Shown here: one piece after another, positions 1 to 6,844 of the stretch
How the letters are laid out: each line of letters starts with the position of its first letter
How positions within the stretch are numbered: the first letter of the stretch is position 1
NCBI GenBank assembly: GCA_013696535.1
Contig: JACCYI010000055.1
Location: 1-7,230 of the forward strand
Length of the DNA: 7,230 nt
Reading direction: 5' to 3'
Source of the DNA: Solirubrobacterales bacterium
GTDB taxonomy: Bacteria > Actinomycetota > Thermoleophilia > Solirubrobacterales > Solirubrobacteraceae
Program-made: the position numbers and the translations under genes
Notes under the pieces: model-generated
What the model was told of the DNA's origin: nothing
Databases searched by the model: none
The model's input: only the letters and a program-made list of their open reading frames with translations

Positions 1-2462
1 GGCTTCTGCTGGGACTGGTGGTCGGCGAGCATGGCAACGTCTGCGCCGCGGGAGATCCCGACCAGGCGATCCACCGCTTCCGCGGCGCAGCCCGAAAGAA
101 CTTCGAGGACTTCCGAGCCCGGTGGCCGGGTGCACGGACCCTGCCACTCGAGGACTCCTTCCGGGTCCCCGAGCGGATCGGTCGCGCCGCGCAGGCGGTT
201 CTGCACGGCGGCGGCTCGGCGCAGCGAGCCGAATCGGTCGTCGAAGAAGCGTCCGGGTCCATCGCGTTCTGGCGCTGCGCCAGCGAGCGCGCGCAGGCCC
301 AGTCCGTGGCGGCGGAGGTGGAACGGCTCATCTCCCGTGGCGAAGCGGTTCCGGAGGTGATCTGCGTCCTGGTCCCATCGGTCAAGGACGACGGGCAAGC
401 GGTCGCTGTCGCGCTCGAGGAGCGGGCCGTGCCGCACCGGATCGCGGGCGCGGCGGCCTTCTTCCAACGCGCCGAGGTCCGTGATCTGCTGGCCTGGCTG
501 AGAATGCTCGCGGACCCCGGCGACGCTGGAGCGGTCGTCCGCGCTCTCGCGCGGGCGCCCGTGGAGCTGCGCTCCATCGACATCGCCCGCTGCACTCAGA
601 TCGCCCGGCGGCGCAAGCTTGACATGGTCGCGGCCATGGGTGCGGCACTCGAGTCACCGCAGGTTCCGCCCGAGGCGCGCGAACGGATCGCAACGTTCCT
701 CCGGCTCTACCGCTCGGCGGCCGGGGCGCTTGACTCCACCCGGCCGGATCTCTACGTGCACCGGCTCATAGAGCTCCTCGGCCTGCGCCGGCAGTTGCTC
801 TTCGCCGCTTCGACCGAGGTGGCCGAGCGGCTCGTGAACCTCGCCAAGTTCGGTGAGCTCGCGGCGGCCTACGTCCGCCGTGCGCCACAGGCGACCGCAC
901 GCGAGTTCGCCCGCTCCATCGCCGCGGTGGCGGAGGCCGGGCTGCGCGAGGAGGAGGCGACGGCGCAGGGCCGCCCTCGCGGCGTCCAGGTCATGGAGCT
1001 GAGTGCGGCCAAGGGCCTGGAGTTCGAGTACGTCTACGTGCTCGGTATGGCCGCTGCTCGGATTCCGGGCCCGTGGCTCCGGACAGCCGAGCCGATCCCC
1101 GACGAGCTCATCAAGGAGAGCGTCCCGCCCGACGGCAACGAGGCGCACGTGGCGGCGATGCGCCGTCTGATCCATGTCGCCGTGACGCGCGCCCGCCGGC
1201 GCCTCGTCCTCGCCTATCCCGAGCACGTGCTCCGCGGCGCGGACCAACAGCCGTCTCCATTCGCCGACGAAGCTCGAGAGGCGAGCGACGGAGCCTGGGA
1301 GGCGCGCGAGGAGGAGCTCTTCGGTCCCGCTGAGACCCTTCAATCCACGTTCAGGCTTCTCCGCGACGATCTGCTCACCACCGTCGCGCAGGTCGGCGGG
1401 CGCCTGGGCGAGCTCCGCTTCGACACCGACCTCGACGTCTCCCACGCCGTCGTCCGCTATCTCGAGCTCATCAAGCTCTCCTCACTGCTCGAGCGCACCA
1501 GGGCAGACCCCTCGCAGCCCATCGCGGAGCTCCTTCCCGATATCAATGCGCGCCTGCTGCAGGCCGCGACCTCCGAGCAGCGGGAGATCCTGGCGACGAG
1601 TGCCCTGGATGAGTACCTGCTCGACGCCCAGCGCGACGAGAAGCTCCGGGCGCGGGCGGTGGCCGCGCGCACCGAGCCGTCGCTCGAGTCCTTCCTTCCC
1701 CGCCGTGGTGAAGGACTGCTGCTCAGCGCTTCAGACATCGACACGTACCGGACCTGCCCGCTGAAGTACAAGTTCGCGCGGGTATTCCGCATCCCGCAGG
1801 AGCCAACGCTCAATCAGCGCTTCGGGATCCTGGTCCACCAAGTGCTCGAGCGCTTCCACATGGGTGTGACGTCGCCCGGAGATCCGTCCCGACCGACGAG
1901 CGAGACACCGCTGACCCTGCCGGAGATGCTCGGCCTGCTCGAGGCCGGATGGCGGCGCGGGGGATTCGGGGACTCCGAGGAGGAGCGCCAGCTGCGCACG
2001 AAGGCCTCGCGCGCGCTCACCCGCTATCACGAGCGATTCCAGACCGAGACGTGCGAGCCCGTGTGGTTCGAGCGCTCGTTCGCCTTCCGGATGGGCCCGC
2101 ACCTGCTGCGCGGGCGCGTGGATCGCGTGGACCGGCTGGACGACGGGAGCTATGAGCTCATCGACTACAAGACGGGCCGGCCGAAGTCGGCCGCGCAGCT
2201 TGCCGACGACGTCCAGCTCTCCCTTTACGCCGTCGGGGCCCGGGAAGCCTGGCAGCTCGAAGCGGCCCAGCAGTCCTACTACTACATCCTCGACGACGAG
2301 AAGGTGCCCGTCGATCGCACCGTGCAGGACCGTGAATCCATCCAGGACATCGTGCTCGAAGTCGCCGATGGCATCCAGTCTCAAGGCTTTGAGCCGAATC
2401 CCTCCTGGACCGTGTGCTCCATGTGCGACTACCGGATCGCCTGCCCGGCTGCCGAGCGGTAG
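1..2462 (+). CDS. UvrD-family helicase fused to PD-(D/E)XK nuclease, 5'-truncated
   Basis: Reading is open from base 3, so the N-terminal part, including the Walker A region, lies outside the window. Numbering residues from the valine codon at 18: motif III is GDPDQAIHRFRGA (12-24), an SF1A motif IV-like stretch GAAAFFQRAEVRDLL is at 144-158, motif V contains AAKGLEFEYVYVLG (330-343), and motif VI with its arginine finger is RRLIHVAVTRARRR (382-395). After a linker, a RecB/AddB-like nuclease follows: LSASDIDTYRTCP (569-581), H607 in GILVHQVLE, D702 in GRVDRVD, D716 and K718 in IDYKTG, and Q733 in QLSLYA. Cysteines C580 and C800-x2-C803-x5-C809 match the AddB-type 4Fe-4S arrangement. Enzymes of this type unwind and resect DNA ends in double-strand-break repair. 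About 250 residues are probably missing, giving a total near 1,050, similar to AdnA/AdnB subunits. A two-subunit AdnAB-like enzyme is possible but not shown. The gene ends with TAG at 2460. Confidence 0.93.
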   Translation, partial: LLLGLVVGEHGNVCAAGDPDQAIHRFRGAARKNFEDFRARWPGARTLPLEDSFRVPERIGRAAQAVLHGGGSAQRAESVVEEASGSIAFWRCASERAQAQSVAAEVERLISRGEAVPEVICVLVPSVKDDGQAVAVALEERAVPHRIAGAAAFFQRAEVRDLLAWLRMLADPGDAGAVVRALARAPVELRSIDIARCTQIARRRKLDMVAAMGAALESPQVPPEARERIATFLRLYRSAAGALDSTRPDLYVHRLIELLGLRRQLLFAASTEVAERLVNLAKFGELAAAYVRRAPQATAREFARSIAAVAEAGLREEEATAQGRPRGVQVMELSAAKGLEFEYVYVLGMAAARIPGPWLRTAEPIPDELIKESVPPDGNEAHVAAMRRLIHVAVTRARRRLVLAYPEHVLRGADQQPSPFADEAREASDGAWEAREEELFGPAETLQSTFRLLRDDLLTTVAQVGGRLGELRFDTDLDVSHAVVRYLELIKLSSLLERTRADPSQPIAELLPDINARLLQAATSEQREILATSALDEYLLDAQRDEKLRARAVAARTEPSLESFLPRRGEGLLLSASDIDTYRTCPLKYKFARVFRIPQEPTLNQRFGILVHQVLERFHMGVTSPGDPSRPTSETPLTLPEMLGLLEAGWRRGGFGDSEEERQLRTKASRALTRYHERFQTETCEPVWFERSFAFRMGPHLLRGRVDRVDRLDDGSYELIDYKTGRPKSAAQLADDVQLSLYAVGAREAWQLEAAQQSYYYILDDEKVPVDRTVQDRESIQDIVLEVADGIQSQGFEPNPSWTVCSMCDYRIACPAAER

Positions 2463-2495
2463 ATAGCAGCCCTACTTGTGCGAAGTGCAGATCTT

Positions 2496-2501
2496 TACGA
2501 T
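2496..2501 (+). promoter_or_regulatory. Candidate -10 box (TACGAT) before the DUF2294 gene
   Basis: The 74 bases between the helicase stop and the ATG at 2537 are less GC-rich than the flanks and contain TACGAT, which fits a TAnnnT -10 pattern. Transcription would begin near 2508 and give a leader of about 30 bases. No good -35 is present at the right distance, so this is only a candidate. The gene could also be read through from the helicase. Confidence 0.25.
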
Positions 2502-2536
2502 TACCCGAACTCTCGCGAGGGGACTCGACCGAGAGG

Positions 2537-2989
2537 ATGGAAAGCTCCGCAGAATCCGTTGAGCGCGGCCACCGGCTGTTGGCTCAGCTCTCTAACGCGA
2601 TAGTTCAGGTCCAAAAGGAGTACTGGGGCAAGGGACCGGATCGCGCGAAGTCCTATCTGCTCGACGACTTCCTGCTGGTCGTCCTGCGCGGCGGCCTGAC
2701 CAAGGCAGAGGAGACGATGCTCGACGTCGGTGAGGGCGATCGGGTTCGCGACTTCCGGCAGACGTGGCAGAACCGGGCGGCCGCCCGCTACATCGGCTTG
2801 ATCGAGGAGCTGACCGGCCGAAAGGTCGTGACGTATCAGAGCCAGATCCTCTTCGGGCCGACGATTCTCCTGGAGATCTTCTTCTTCGAGGGATCAGCGG
2901 CCGGCGATGGCTCTACGATCGCGACCGCCGTCGCCCAGCTCGACGTCAGATCCGCCGACGCGATCAGGGACGACGCCTCCGCCGCGTAG
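2537..2989 (+). CDS. DUF2294/MpsC-family small protein
   Basis: This 150-residue protein resembles family DUF2294 (Pfam PF10057, now labelled MpsC after a component of a staphylococcal Na+-translocating, membrane-potential-generating system). The visible family features are an N-terminal helix ending in KEYWGKGPDRAKSY (27-40), a strand LLDDFLLVVLRGGLTKAEETML (41-62 region), a helical segment with RDFRQTWQNRAAARYIGLIEELTGRKVV (71-98 region), and a final strand ILFGPTILLEIFFFE (104-118). It has no signal peptide and no clear membrane helix. No other mps-like gene is nearby, so the ion-transport label should not be taken as its function. I chose ATG 2537 because the family similarity begins just after it; an in-frame ATG at 2414 would overlap the helicase end. 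GAGGGG at 2517-2522 is a distant ribosome binding site, and GAGAGG directly abuts the ATG. Its stop is only 5 bases from the stop of the convergent transporter gene. Confidence 0.8.
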   Translation: MESSAESVERGHRLLAQLSNAIVQVQKEYWGKGPDRAKSYLLDDFLLVVLRGGLTKAEETMLDVGEGDRVRDFRQTWQNRAAARYIGLIEELTGRKVVTYQSQILFGPTILLEIFFFEGSAAGDGSTIATAVAQLDVRSADAIRDDASAA

Positions 2990-2994
2990 ACAGG

Positions 2995-4224
2995 TCAGGC
3001 CCGCGCGGATACCGTCATCCGCCGCATTCCCAGGCTCACACCGGCGAGCGTCCCGACGGCGAGCATCGCGAGCAATGCGTAGGGCACCGCGTCAGCCGTT
3101 GCCGAGGCCAGCCACCCACCTCCGGCCGCACCCAGCGCCGCACCGGCCGCCCACGCGAGATTGGTGAGGCCATAGCCCAGTGCCGGATCGAGGCTGAGGG
3201 ATTCGAGGACGTCGGAGACGAGCGCCAGCGCTGGTGCCCACAGAGTGCCGAGCGCAGGGCCCACCGCCACGATGGTCGCCGTCAGGAGCGCCGTCTGCGC
3301 CGGCACCGTCAGCAGCCCGACGAGGACCACCACTGCGACAAGACCGACGCGCATCGGCACCATGTGTCCATGCCGGTCGGACAACCGCCCGGCGAGCGGG
3401 CTCATCGCCGCCTCAGCTCCCGCCGCGACAAGGAAAACAGCGGCAATGGTCGCCACTCCCGCCCCAAGCTCGTCGAAGCGCAGCGGGGCGAGGACGTTGA
3501 TGACCCCGAACGAGAGGCCGGGGAAGGCGATCAGCCACATGCCGCCGTAGACCCGCCGGTCGCTCGCGAGCCGGATGAGGTCGCGCGCCTCGGCGGGGAA
3601 CCCCGGCGGCAGGGCTGGAAGCCTGAGCGCCAACGCGGAGAGCATGGCGGCCAGGACCAGGAACGCCGCAAACACCACGAAGGTGCCGACCACATCGGCC
3701 AGCCCCCCGAGCGCCGGACCGGCCAGCGTGCCCGAGATGGCGGCTCCGAGGGCCGCGCCGATGATCTCGCCTCGTCGCTCGCGAGGCGCTGCGGCGACGA
3801 GCCAGGCCAGGGCGCCCGACCAGGTGAACGCCCCGCCGACACCCTGTACGAAGCGGGCGACGTCGAGTACGACCACTCCTCCGCCGATCCCGAAGACCAG
3901 CGCCGAGAAGCCCATTAACGCCAGTCCGACGAGGACGGTGAACCGGCCGCCGACGCGCGCGGCCAGCCATCCCCCGGGCAGGGAGCCGACGAAGGTCCCT
4001 GCCGCAAAGGCGGCCCCGAGCACGCCCGTCGCCCCCTTGGAGAGCGATAGATCCTCGGCGAAGCCCGGCAGCAGCGGGGTGATCGCCGAATAGGCGGCCA
4101 TGTCGACGAACAGCGTCGCGCCGACGAGCCAGACGAGCTTGCGCAGCGCTCGCGCCGATTCGTCGCTGGTCCCCCCTGGCTCGGCCGCAGGTCGTCGGCC
4201 CGGTTGACCGAGGGGCGCTCCCAC
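2995..4224 (-). CDS. Major facilitator superfamily (MFS) transporter
   Basis: This 409-residue, strongly hydrophobic protein has a pattern compatible with 12 transmembrane helices, the normal length for MFS drug or metabolite exporters. The first membrane segment starts near residue 30 after a cytoplasmic tail. The loop 2-3 motif A is present but altered (GGWLAARVGGRF, 84-95, with Ala where Asp is usual). A motif-B-like ARFVQGVGGAF lies in helix 4 (123-133), and a second motif-A copy with the Asp kept, GRLSDRHGH, is at 279-287 between the two halves. The substrate cannot be read from the sequence. The start is GTG at 4224. GCGAGG at 4239-4234, nine bases upstream, is the likely ribosome binding site and overlaps the TAG of the PAC2 gene, so the two genes are probably co-transcribed and translationally coupled. 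A GGAGGA directly abutting the GTG is too close to serve it. The gene ends with TGA at 2997-2995. Confidence 0.9.
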   Translation of the reverse strand: MGAPLGQPGRRPAAEPGGTSDESARALRKLVWLVGATLFVDMAAYSAITPLLPGFAEDLSLSKGATGVLGAAFAAGTFVGSLPGGWLAARVGGRFTVLVGLALMGFSALVFGIGGGVVVLDVARFVQGVGGAFTWSGALAWLVAAAPRERRGEIIGAALGAAISGTLAGPALGGLADVVGTFVVFAAFLVLAAMLSALALRLPALPPGFPAEARDLIRLASDRRVYGGMWLIAFPGLSFGVINVLAPLRFDELGAGVATIAAVFLVAAGAEAAMSPLAGRLSDRHGHMVPMRVGLVAVVVLVGLLTVPAQTALLTATIVAVGPALGTLWAPALALVSDVLESLSLDPALGYGLTNLAWAAGAALGAAGGGWLASATADAVPYALLAMLAVGTLAGVSLGMRRMTVSARA

Positions 4225-4238
4225 TCCTCCGCGCCTCG

Positions 4239-5105
4239 CTAGCCCTGTCCGCGCTGGCGCAGGAAGCGCTGGAACTCACGAGCCAGGACGTCACCCGACG
4301 GCAGGTCCTTGGACTCCTGCTCCTCGGTCTCTGACGCCTCACGCTCCAAGCGCTCGACGAAGGCCTGCACGTCCGGGTCCATCTCCACCGCGCGTGAGAC
4401 CTGACGGTCGTATTCGAGCGCGGCGTCCTCGAGCTCCGACGCATCCACCGTCACGCCAACCAGGCCTTCGAGCTTGCGCAGGATGGCCAGGGCGCCCTTC
4501 GGATTGGGCACCACCGCGACGTAGTGGGGCACGGCCGCCCAGAGCGAAGCGGAGGGGATCCCCGCCTCCGCGCAAGCCTGGTGGAGAACGCCGACGATGC
4601 CCGTCGGCCCTTCGTATGTCGGGTTCGCCACGCCGAGGCGCTCCGTCAAGGCCTCGTCTGACGCGAGGCCGCTGACGCCGACCGGGCGTGAGTGCGGCAC
4701 ATCGGCCAGCAGCGCACCGAGCGTCACCACCATCTGCGCGCCGAGTGCCTCCGCGAGGTCGATCACGGTCTGGCAGAACGTACGCCAGCGCATCGACGGC
4801 TCGATCCCCGCTACGAGCACGAGATCTCGGGGTGCTCGCGGGACTCGAGCCTCGTAGATCTCCACCTCGGGCCAGGTGATCTCGCGGGTGGCCCCTTCGC
4901 TGAAGGAGACCGTCGGACGCGTGGACTGGAAGTCGTAGAACTCCTCGGGGTCGATGGTGGCAAAGCGCTCGGCGTCCAAGGACGCGCCCAGGAAGGTGAG
5001 GGCGCTCGACGCCGCATCTCCCGCGTCGTTCCAGCCCTTGAAGGCGCAGACGAGCGCCGGAGCCCGCAGGCCGTCGGGACGACGCTCCCATCGCAGCGGC
5101 TGCAT
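4239..5105 (-). CDS. PAC2-family protein
   Basis: This 288-residue protein matches the PAC2 family (PF09754), named for eukaryotic and archaeal proteasome assembly chaperones and also common in actinobacteria. Visible family features are ALVCAFKGWNDAGDAAS (17-33), the DPEEFYDFQSTRP segment (52-64), VLVAGIEPSMRWRTF (96-110), VVTLGALLADVPHSRP (126-141), and GPTGIVGVLHQACAEAGIPS (166-185). A charged C-terminal helical region begins at LEDAALEYDRQVSRAVE (225-241) and continues into an acidic tail. The bacterial role is not established; a link to a Pup-proteasome is only a family-level inference, and no proteasome gene is in the window. ATG 5105 is preferred over an in-frame TTG at 5114 because TATCTT lies seven bases before the ATG, suggesting a leaderless mRNA whose -10 box would overlap the TTG. 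There is no Shine-Dalgarno sequence. It is the first gene of a pair with the MFS transporter. Confidence 0.88.
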   Translation of the reverse strand: MQPLRWERRPDGLRAPALVCAFKGWNDAGDAASSALTFLGASLDAERFATIDPEEFYDFQSTRPTVSFSEGATREITWPEVEIYEARVPRAPRDLVLVAGIEPSMRWRTFCQTVIDLAEALGAQMVVTLGALLADVPHSRPVGVSGLASDEALTERLGVANPTYEGPTGIVGVLHQACAEAGIPSASLWAAVPHYVAVVPNPKGALAILRKLEGLVGVTVDASELEDAALEYDRQVSRAVEMDPDVQAFVERLEREASETEEQESKDLPSGDVLAREFQRFLRQRGQG

Positions 5106-5112
5106 GTGACTC

Positions 5113-5118
5113 AAGATA
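5113..5118 (-). promoter_or_regulatory. Candidate -10 box (TATCTT) for leaderless PAC2 transcript
   Basis: On the minus strand TATCTT (positions 5118 to 5113) is followed by seven bases and then the ATG at 5105. TAnnnT at this spacing is the known architecture of leaderless actinobacterial genes, and no Shine-Dalgarno sequence competes with it. No convincing -35 was seen. Confidence 0.45.
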
Positions 5119-5142
5119 GACGGTTGGGTTGCCCGGCCCGAC

Positions 5143-5152
5143 CGTCCGGACG
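5143..5152. promoter_or_regulatory. 10-bp perfect palindrome in the divergent intergenic region
   Basis: CGTCCGGACG is a perfect inverted repeat in the 65 bases between the divergently read PAC2 and YhaM-like genes. It lies just upstream of the candidate PAC2 -10 box, where an operator could act on both genes. Short palindromes are frequent in GC-rich DNA, so an operator role is a guess. Confidence 0.2.
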
Positions 5153-5170
5153 CCCGGCCATCATGTGATC

Positions 5171-6040
5171 ATGAGCGTCGGCGCCGCCGCCCTTCCCGCC
5201 CTCCGCGTGGGCGATCCCGTCGATGGGATCTACGCATGCGTGCGCAAGGACCGCATGCTGGCGCGTTCAGGCTCGCCCTATCTCGCCGTCGAGTTGCGTG
5301 ACCGTGGAGGCTCGATCCCAGCGCGAGCCTTCCGCGATGCCGACCTGCTCTCGGGGCGTTTCGATCGAGGGGATGTGGTGCGGGTCCGAGGGGTGGTCGA
5401 GCGTTTCCGCGATGAGCTGCAGGTCGATCTGCGGGCTATCGAGCGAACTAAGGTCGAAGATCCCGCGGCCTTCCTGCCGGCGGCCTACCGCGACCTCGAC
5501 GAGCTCGACGGATTCCTCGAGCACCTCGCGCGCGAGGTCCACGACCATGGGTACCGCGCGCTGCTCTCCGGTCTGCTCGGCGACGACGTCCTTCGCGCCG
5601 CATGGCGGAAGGCGCCCTGCACGCGTTCGAGCCATCACGCCTACCTCGGCGGGCTGCTCGAGCACACGGTCGCGGTGGGCACCCTGGCGGTCGAGGCCGC
5701 CGCGCTGCACCCCAAACTCAACTCCGACCTGCTGATCTGCTCCGCGCTGGTGCACGATCTCGGCAAGACCGAAGAGTTCACCTACGGCGCCGACTTCGAG
5801 CTGACAGACGAAGGCCGGCTCCTCGGACACCTCGTCCTGGGTCAGCGCTTGCTCGACGCGCGAGCGGGCGGTCTTGACGCATCCCGGCGCGTCGCACTGG
5901 CGCACTGCGTCCTCACACACCACGGTCCCGACGCAGCACCCGGCCGCCGATTCGGATCCGCCGAAGCCCTTGCGCTGCACCGACTCAACGCGTTGGACGT
6001 GGGAGTCAAGGGAGCTCTCGAGGTCGGCTTGCCCCGTTGA
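5171..6040 (+). CDS. yhaM: YhaM-like 3'-5' exoribonuclease (OB-fold plus HD domain)
   Basis: This 289-residue protein has the two-domain layout of YhaM-family exonucleases. An N-terminal OB-fold nucleic-acid-binding domain spans about residues 11-95 (RVGDPVDGIYACV at 12-24, LAVELRDRGGSIPARAF at 38-54, VVRVRGVVERFRDELQV at 69-85). A metal-dependent HD domain follows: HHAYLGGLLEHT (155-166), ALVHDLGKTEEF (192-203), TDEGRLLGHLVLG (212-224), LTHHG (248-252) and a final NALDVGVKGALE (273-284). The candidate metal ligands H165, H195, D196, H220 and H250/H251 are all present. Known members trim RNA, and to some extent DNA, from the 3' end. Length is a little under the roughly 315 residues of the Bacillus protein. 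ATG 5171 fits the family start better than upstream in-frame TTG 5129; GTG 5165 is also possible. No Shine-Dalgarno is visible; CATCAT six bases before the ATG could be a weak -10 for a leaderless mRNA. Confidence 0.82.
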   Translation: MSVGAAALPALRVGDPVDGIYACVRKDRMLARSGSPYLAVELRDRGGSIPARAFRDADLLSGRFDRGDVVRVRGVVERFRDELQVDLRAIERTKVEDPAAFLPAAYRDLDELDGFLEHLAREVHDHGYRALLSGLLGDDVLRAAWRKAPCTRSSHHAYLGGLLEHTVAVGTLAVEAAALHPKLNSDLLICSALVHDLGKTEEFTYGADFELTDEGRLLGHLVLGQRLLDARAGGLDASRRVALAHCVLTHHGPDAAPGRRFGSAEALALHRLNALDVGVKGALEVGLPR

Positions 6041-6059
6041 CCGGACCTGGACGGACGTC

Positions 6060-6800
6060 ATGCCGATACAGCCAACCCCGGCCACGGTCGATCCGGGCCC
6101 GGCAGGAGACTTTCGCTGGAAGGGCCTGAACTTCAAGCGCCGTAGAGGCGGAGGAGGGCCGTCCAACGCAGCCGCGTGGGAACCGAACAACGTGATCGGG
6201 CCTGACCGACATGGCTCCGTGACCCTCCGGATCTCCAATCCCACGGGAACGAGACCCCGGGCCTCGGAGATGGTCAGCACCGCCAAGGGAATGGGCTACG
6301 GAACGTATGCACTCACGGTTGGCACGAACCTGGCGATCATGCATGACAATCTCGTCTTCGGTGGGCTGTTCACCTACGATGGCTCTCAGGCTGCCCACAT
6401 GAGTCACAATGAGATTGAAGTGTGTGAGACGTCATCATGGGGCAAGGGCGCGCCCGTGATGTTGGATTACACGTACTTCAGTGACAATCCAGATACCAAG
6501 AGCAGCGTAGGAATCGGGCACGTAGTGGTGAGACAGCCTGTTTCCAGAGACGCCGTGCAGACCCACATGATGCGATGGGAGGCAGGCAAGATCACCTGGT
6601 GGTCTTGGATCGGGAGCGACGTCACCCATAAGCCGTTCCGGAGCGGTCGGACGACCGCGGACGTGCCGATCCCCCAGGATGAGCGCATCACCATGAATCT
6701 CTGGGACTTTGGAGCCGGAGGAGCGGCCATGCCTCGCTTTGAGGTGATTTTACGAGACTTCAGCTTCGTTCCTCTGGGTGAAGAGATCGCAGCACCGTGA
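6060..6800 (+). CDS. GH16-like (concanavalin A-like fold) protein, cytoplasmic, degenerate active site
   Basis: This 246-residue protein resembles glycoside hydrolase family 16/laminarinase-like jelly-roll proteins. Typical pieces appear in order: PNNVIGPDRHGSVTLRISNP (42-61), a GYGTYALTV segment (79-87), LVFGGLFTYDG (98-108), the active-site strand NEIEVCETSSWG (117-128), HVVVRQP (154-160), and MMRWEAGKITWWSWIG (170-185), followed by DFGAGGAAMPRFEVILRDFSFV (216-237 region). GH16 enzymes use ExDxxE or ExDxE; here the strand reads E118-I-E120-V-C-E123, so both outer glutamates are kept but the middle Asp is Glu. No signal peptide is present, which is unusual for a polysaccharide hydrolase. A lectin-like or inactive role is possible, and the substrate is unknown. 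ATG 6060 lies 19 bases after the YhaM-like stop, with GGACGG as a weak ribosome binding site, so co-transcription is likely. Lines 6421-6540 are 66 of 120 G+C, clearly lower than the flanking genes, suggesting transfer. Confidence 0.65.
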   Translation: MPIQPTPATVDPGPAGDFRWKGLNFKRRRGGGGPSNAAAWEPNNVIGPDRHGSVTLRISNPTGTRPRASEMVSTAKGMGYGTYALTVGTNLAIMHDNLVFGGLFTYDGSQAAHMSHNEIEVCETSSWGKGAPVMLDYTYFSDNPDTKSSVGIGHVVVRQPVSRDAVQTHMMRWEAGKITWWSWIGSDVTHKPFRSGRTTADVPIPQDERITMNLWDFGAGGAAMPRFEVILRDFSFVPLGEEIAAP

Positions 6801-6822
6801 CTCGATGTCGTTCAAGACCGAA

Positions 6823-6828
6823 TAGCCT
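6823..6828 (+). promoter_or_regulatory. Candidate -10 box (TAGCCT) for tRNA-Sec
   Basis: TAGCCT in the 44-base gap after the GH16-like gene fits TAnnnT and would start transcription near 6835, ten bases before the mature tRNA 5' end. No good -35 is visible. Read-through from the upstream gene cannot be excluded. Confidence 0.25.
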
Positions 6829-6844
6829 AGACACGGCTCATCCT

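Noticed and set aside
654..1445. Minus-strand open frame of 263 codons inside the helicase
   Set aside because: The helicase motifs in the plus frame are unmistakable, and the antisense product shows no recognisable family pattern.
2414..2536. Longer DUF2294 protein starting at ATG 2414 within the helicase end
   Set aside because: The extra 41 residues are the helicase C-terminus read out of frame, and family similarity begins after Met 2537.
2764..3918. Long plus-strand open frame (384 codons) opposite the MFS gene
   Set aside because: Its translation is Arg/Gly/Asp/His-rich low-complexity sequence typical of the antisense of a GC-rich gene. The minus strand carries a clear membrane transporter with MFS motifs over the same bases.
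5106..5114. TTG 5114 as the PAC2 start
   Set aside because: It adds only three residues and overlaps the best -10 candidate; ATG 5105 is at the right distance from that box.
5129..5170. TTG 5129 as the YhaM-like start
   Set aside because: The additional residues are Pro/Gly-rich with no family similarity and would run through the divergent promoter region.
5267..6286. Minus-strand open frame of 339 codons across the YhaM-like and GH16-like genes
   Set aside because: It spans two supported plus-strand genes and their junction and has no recognisable domain.
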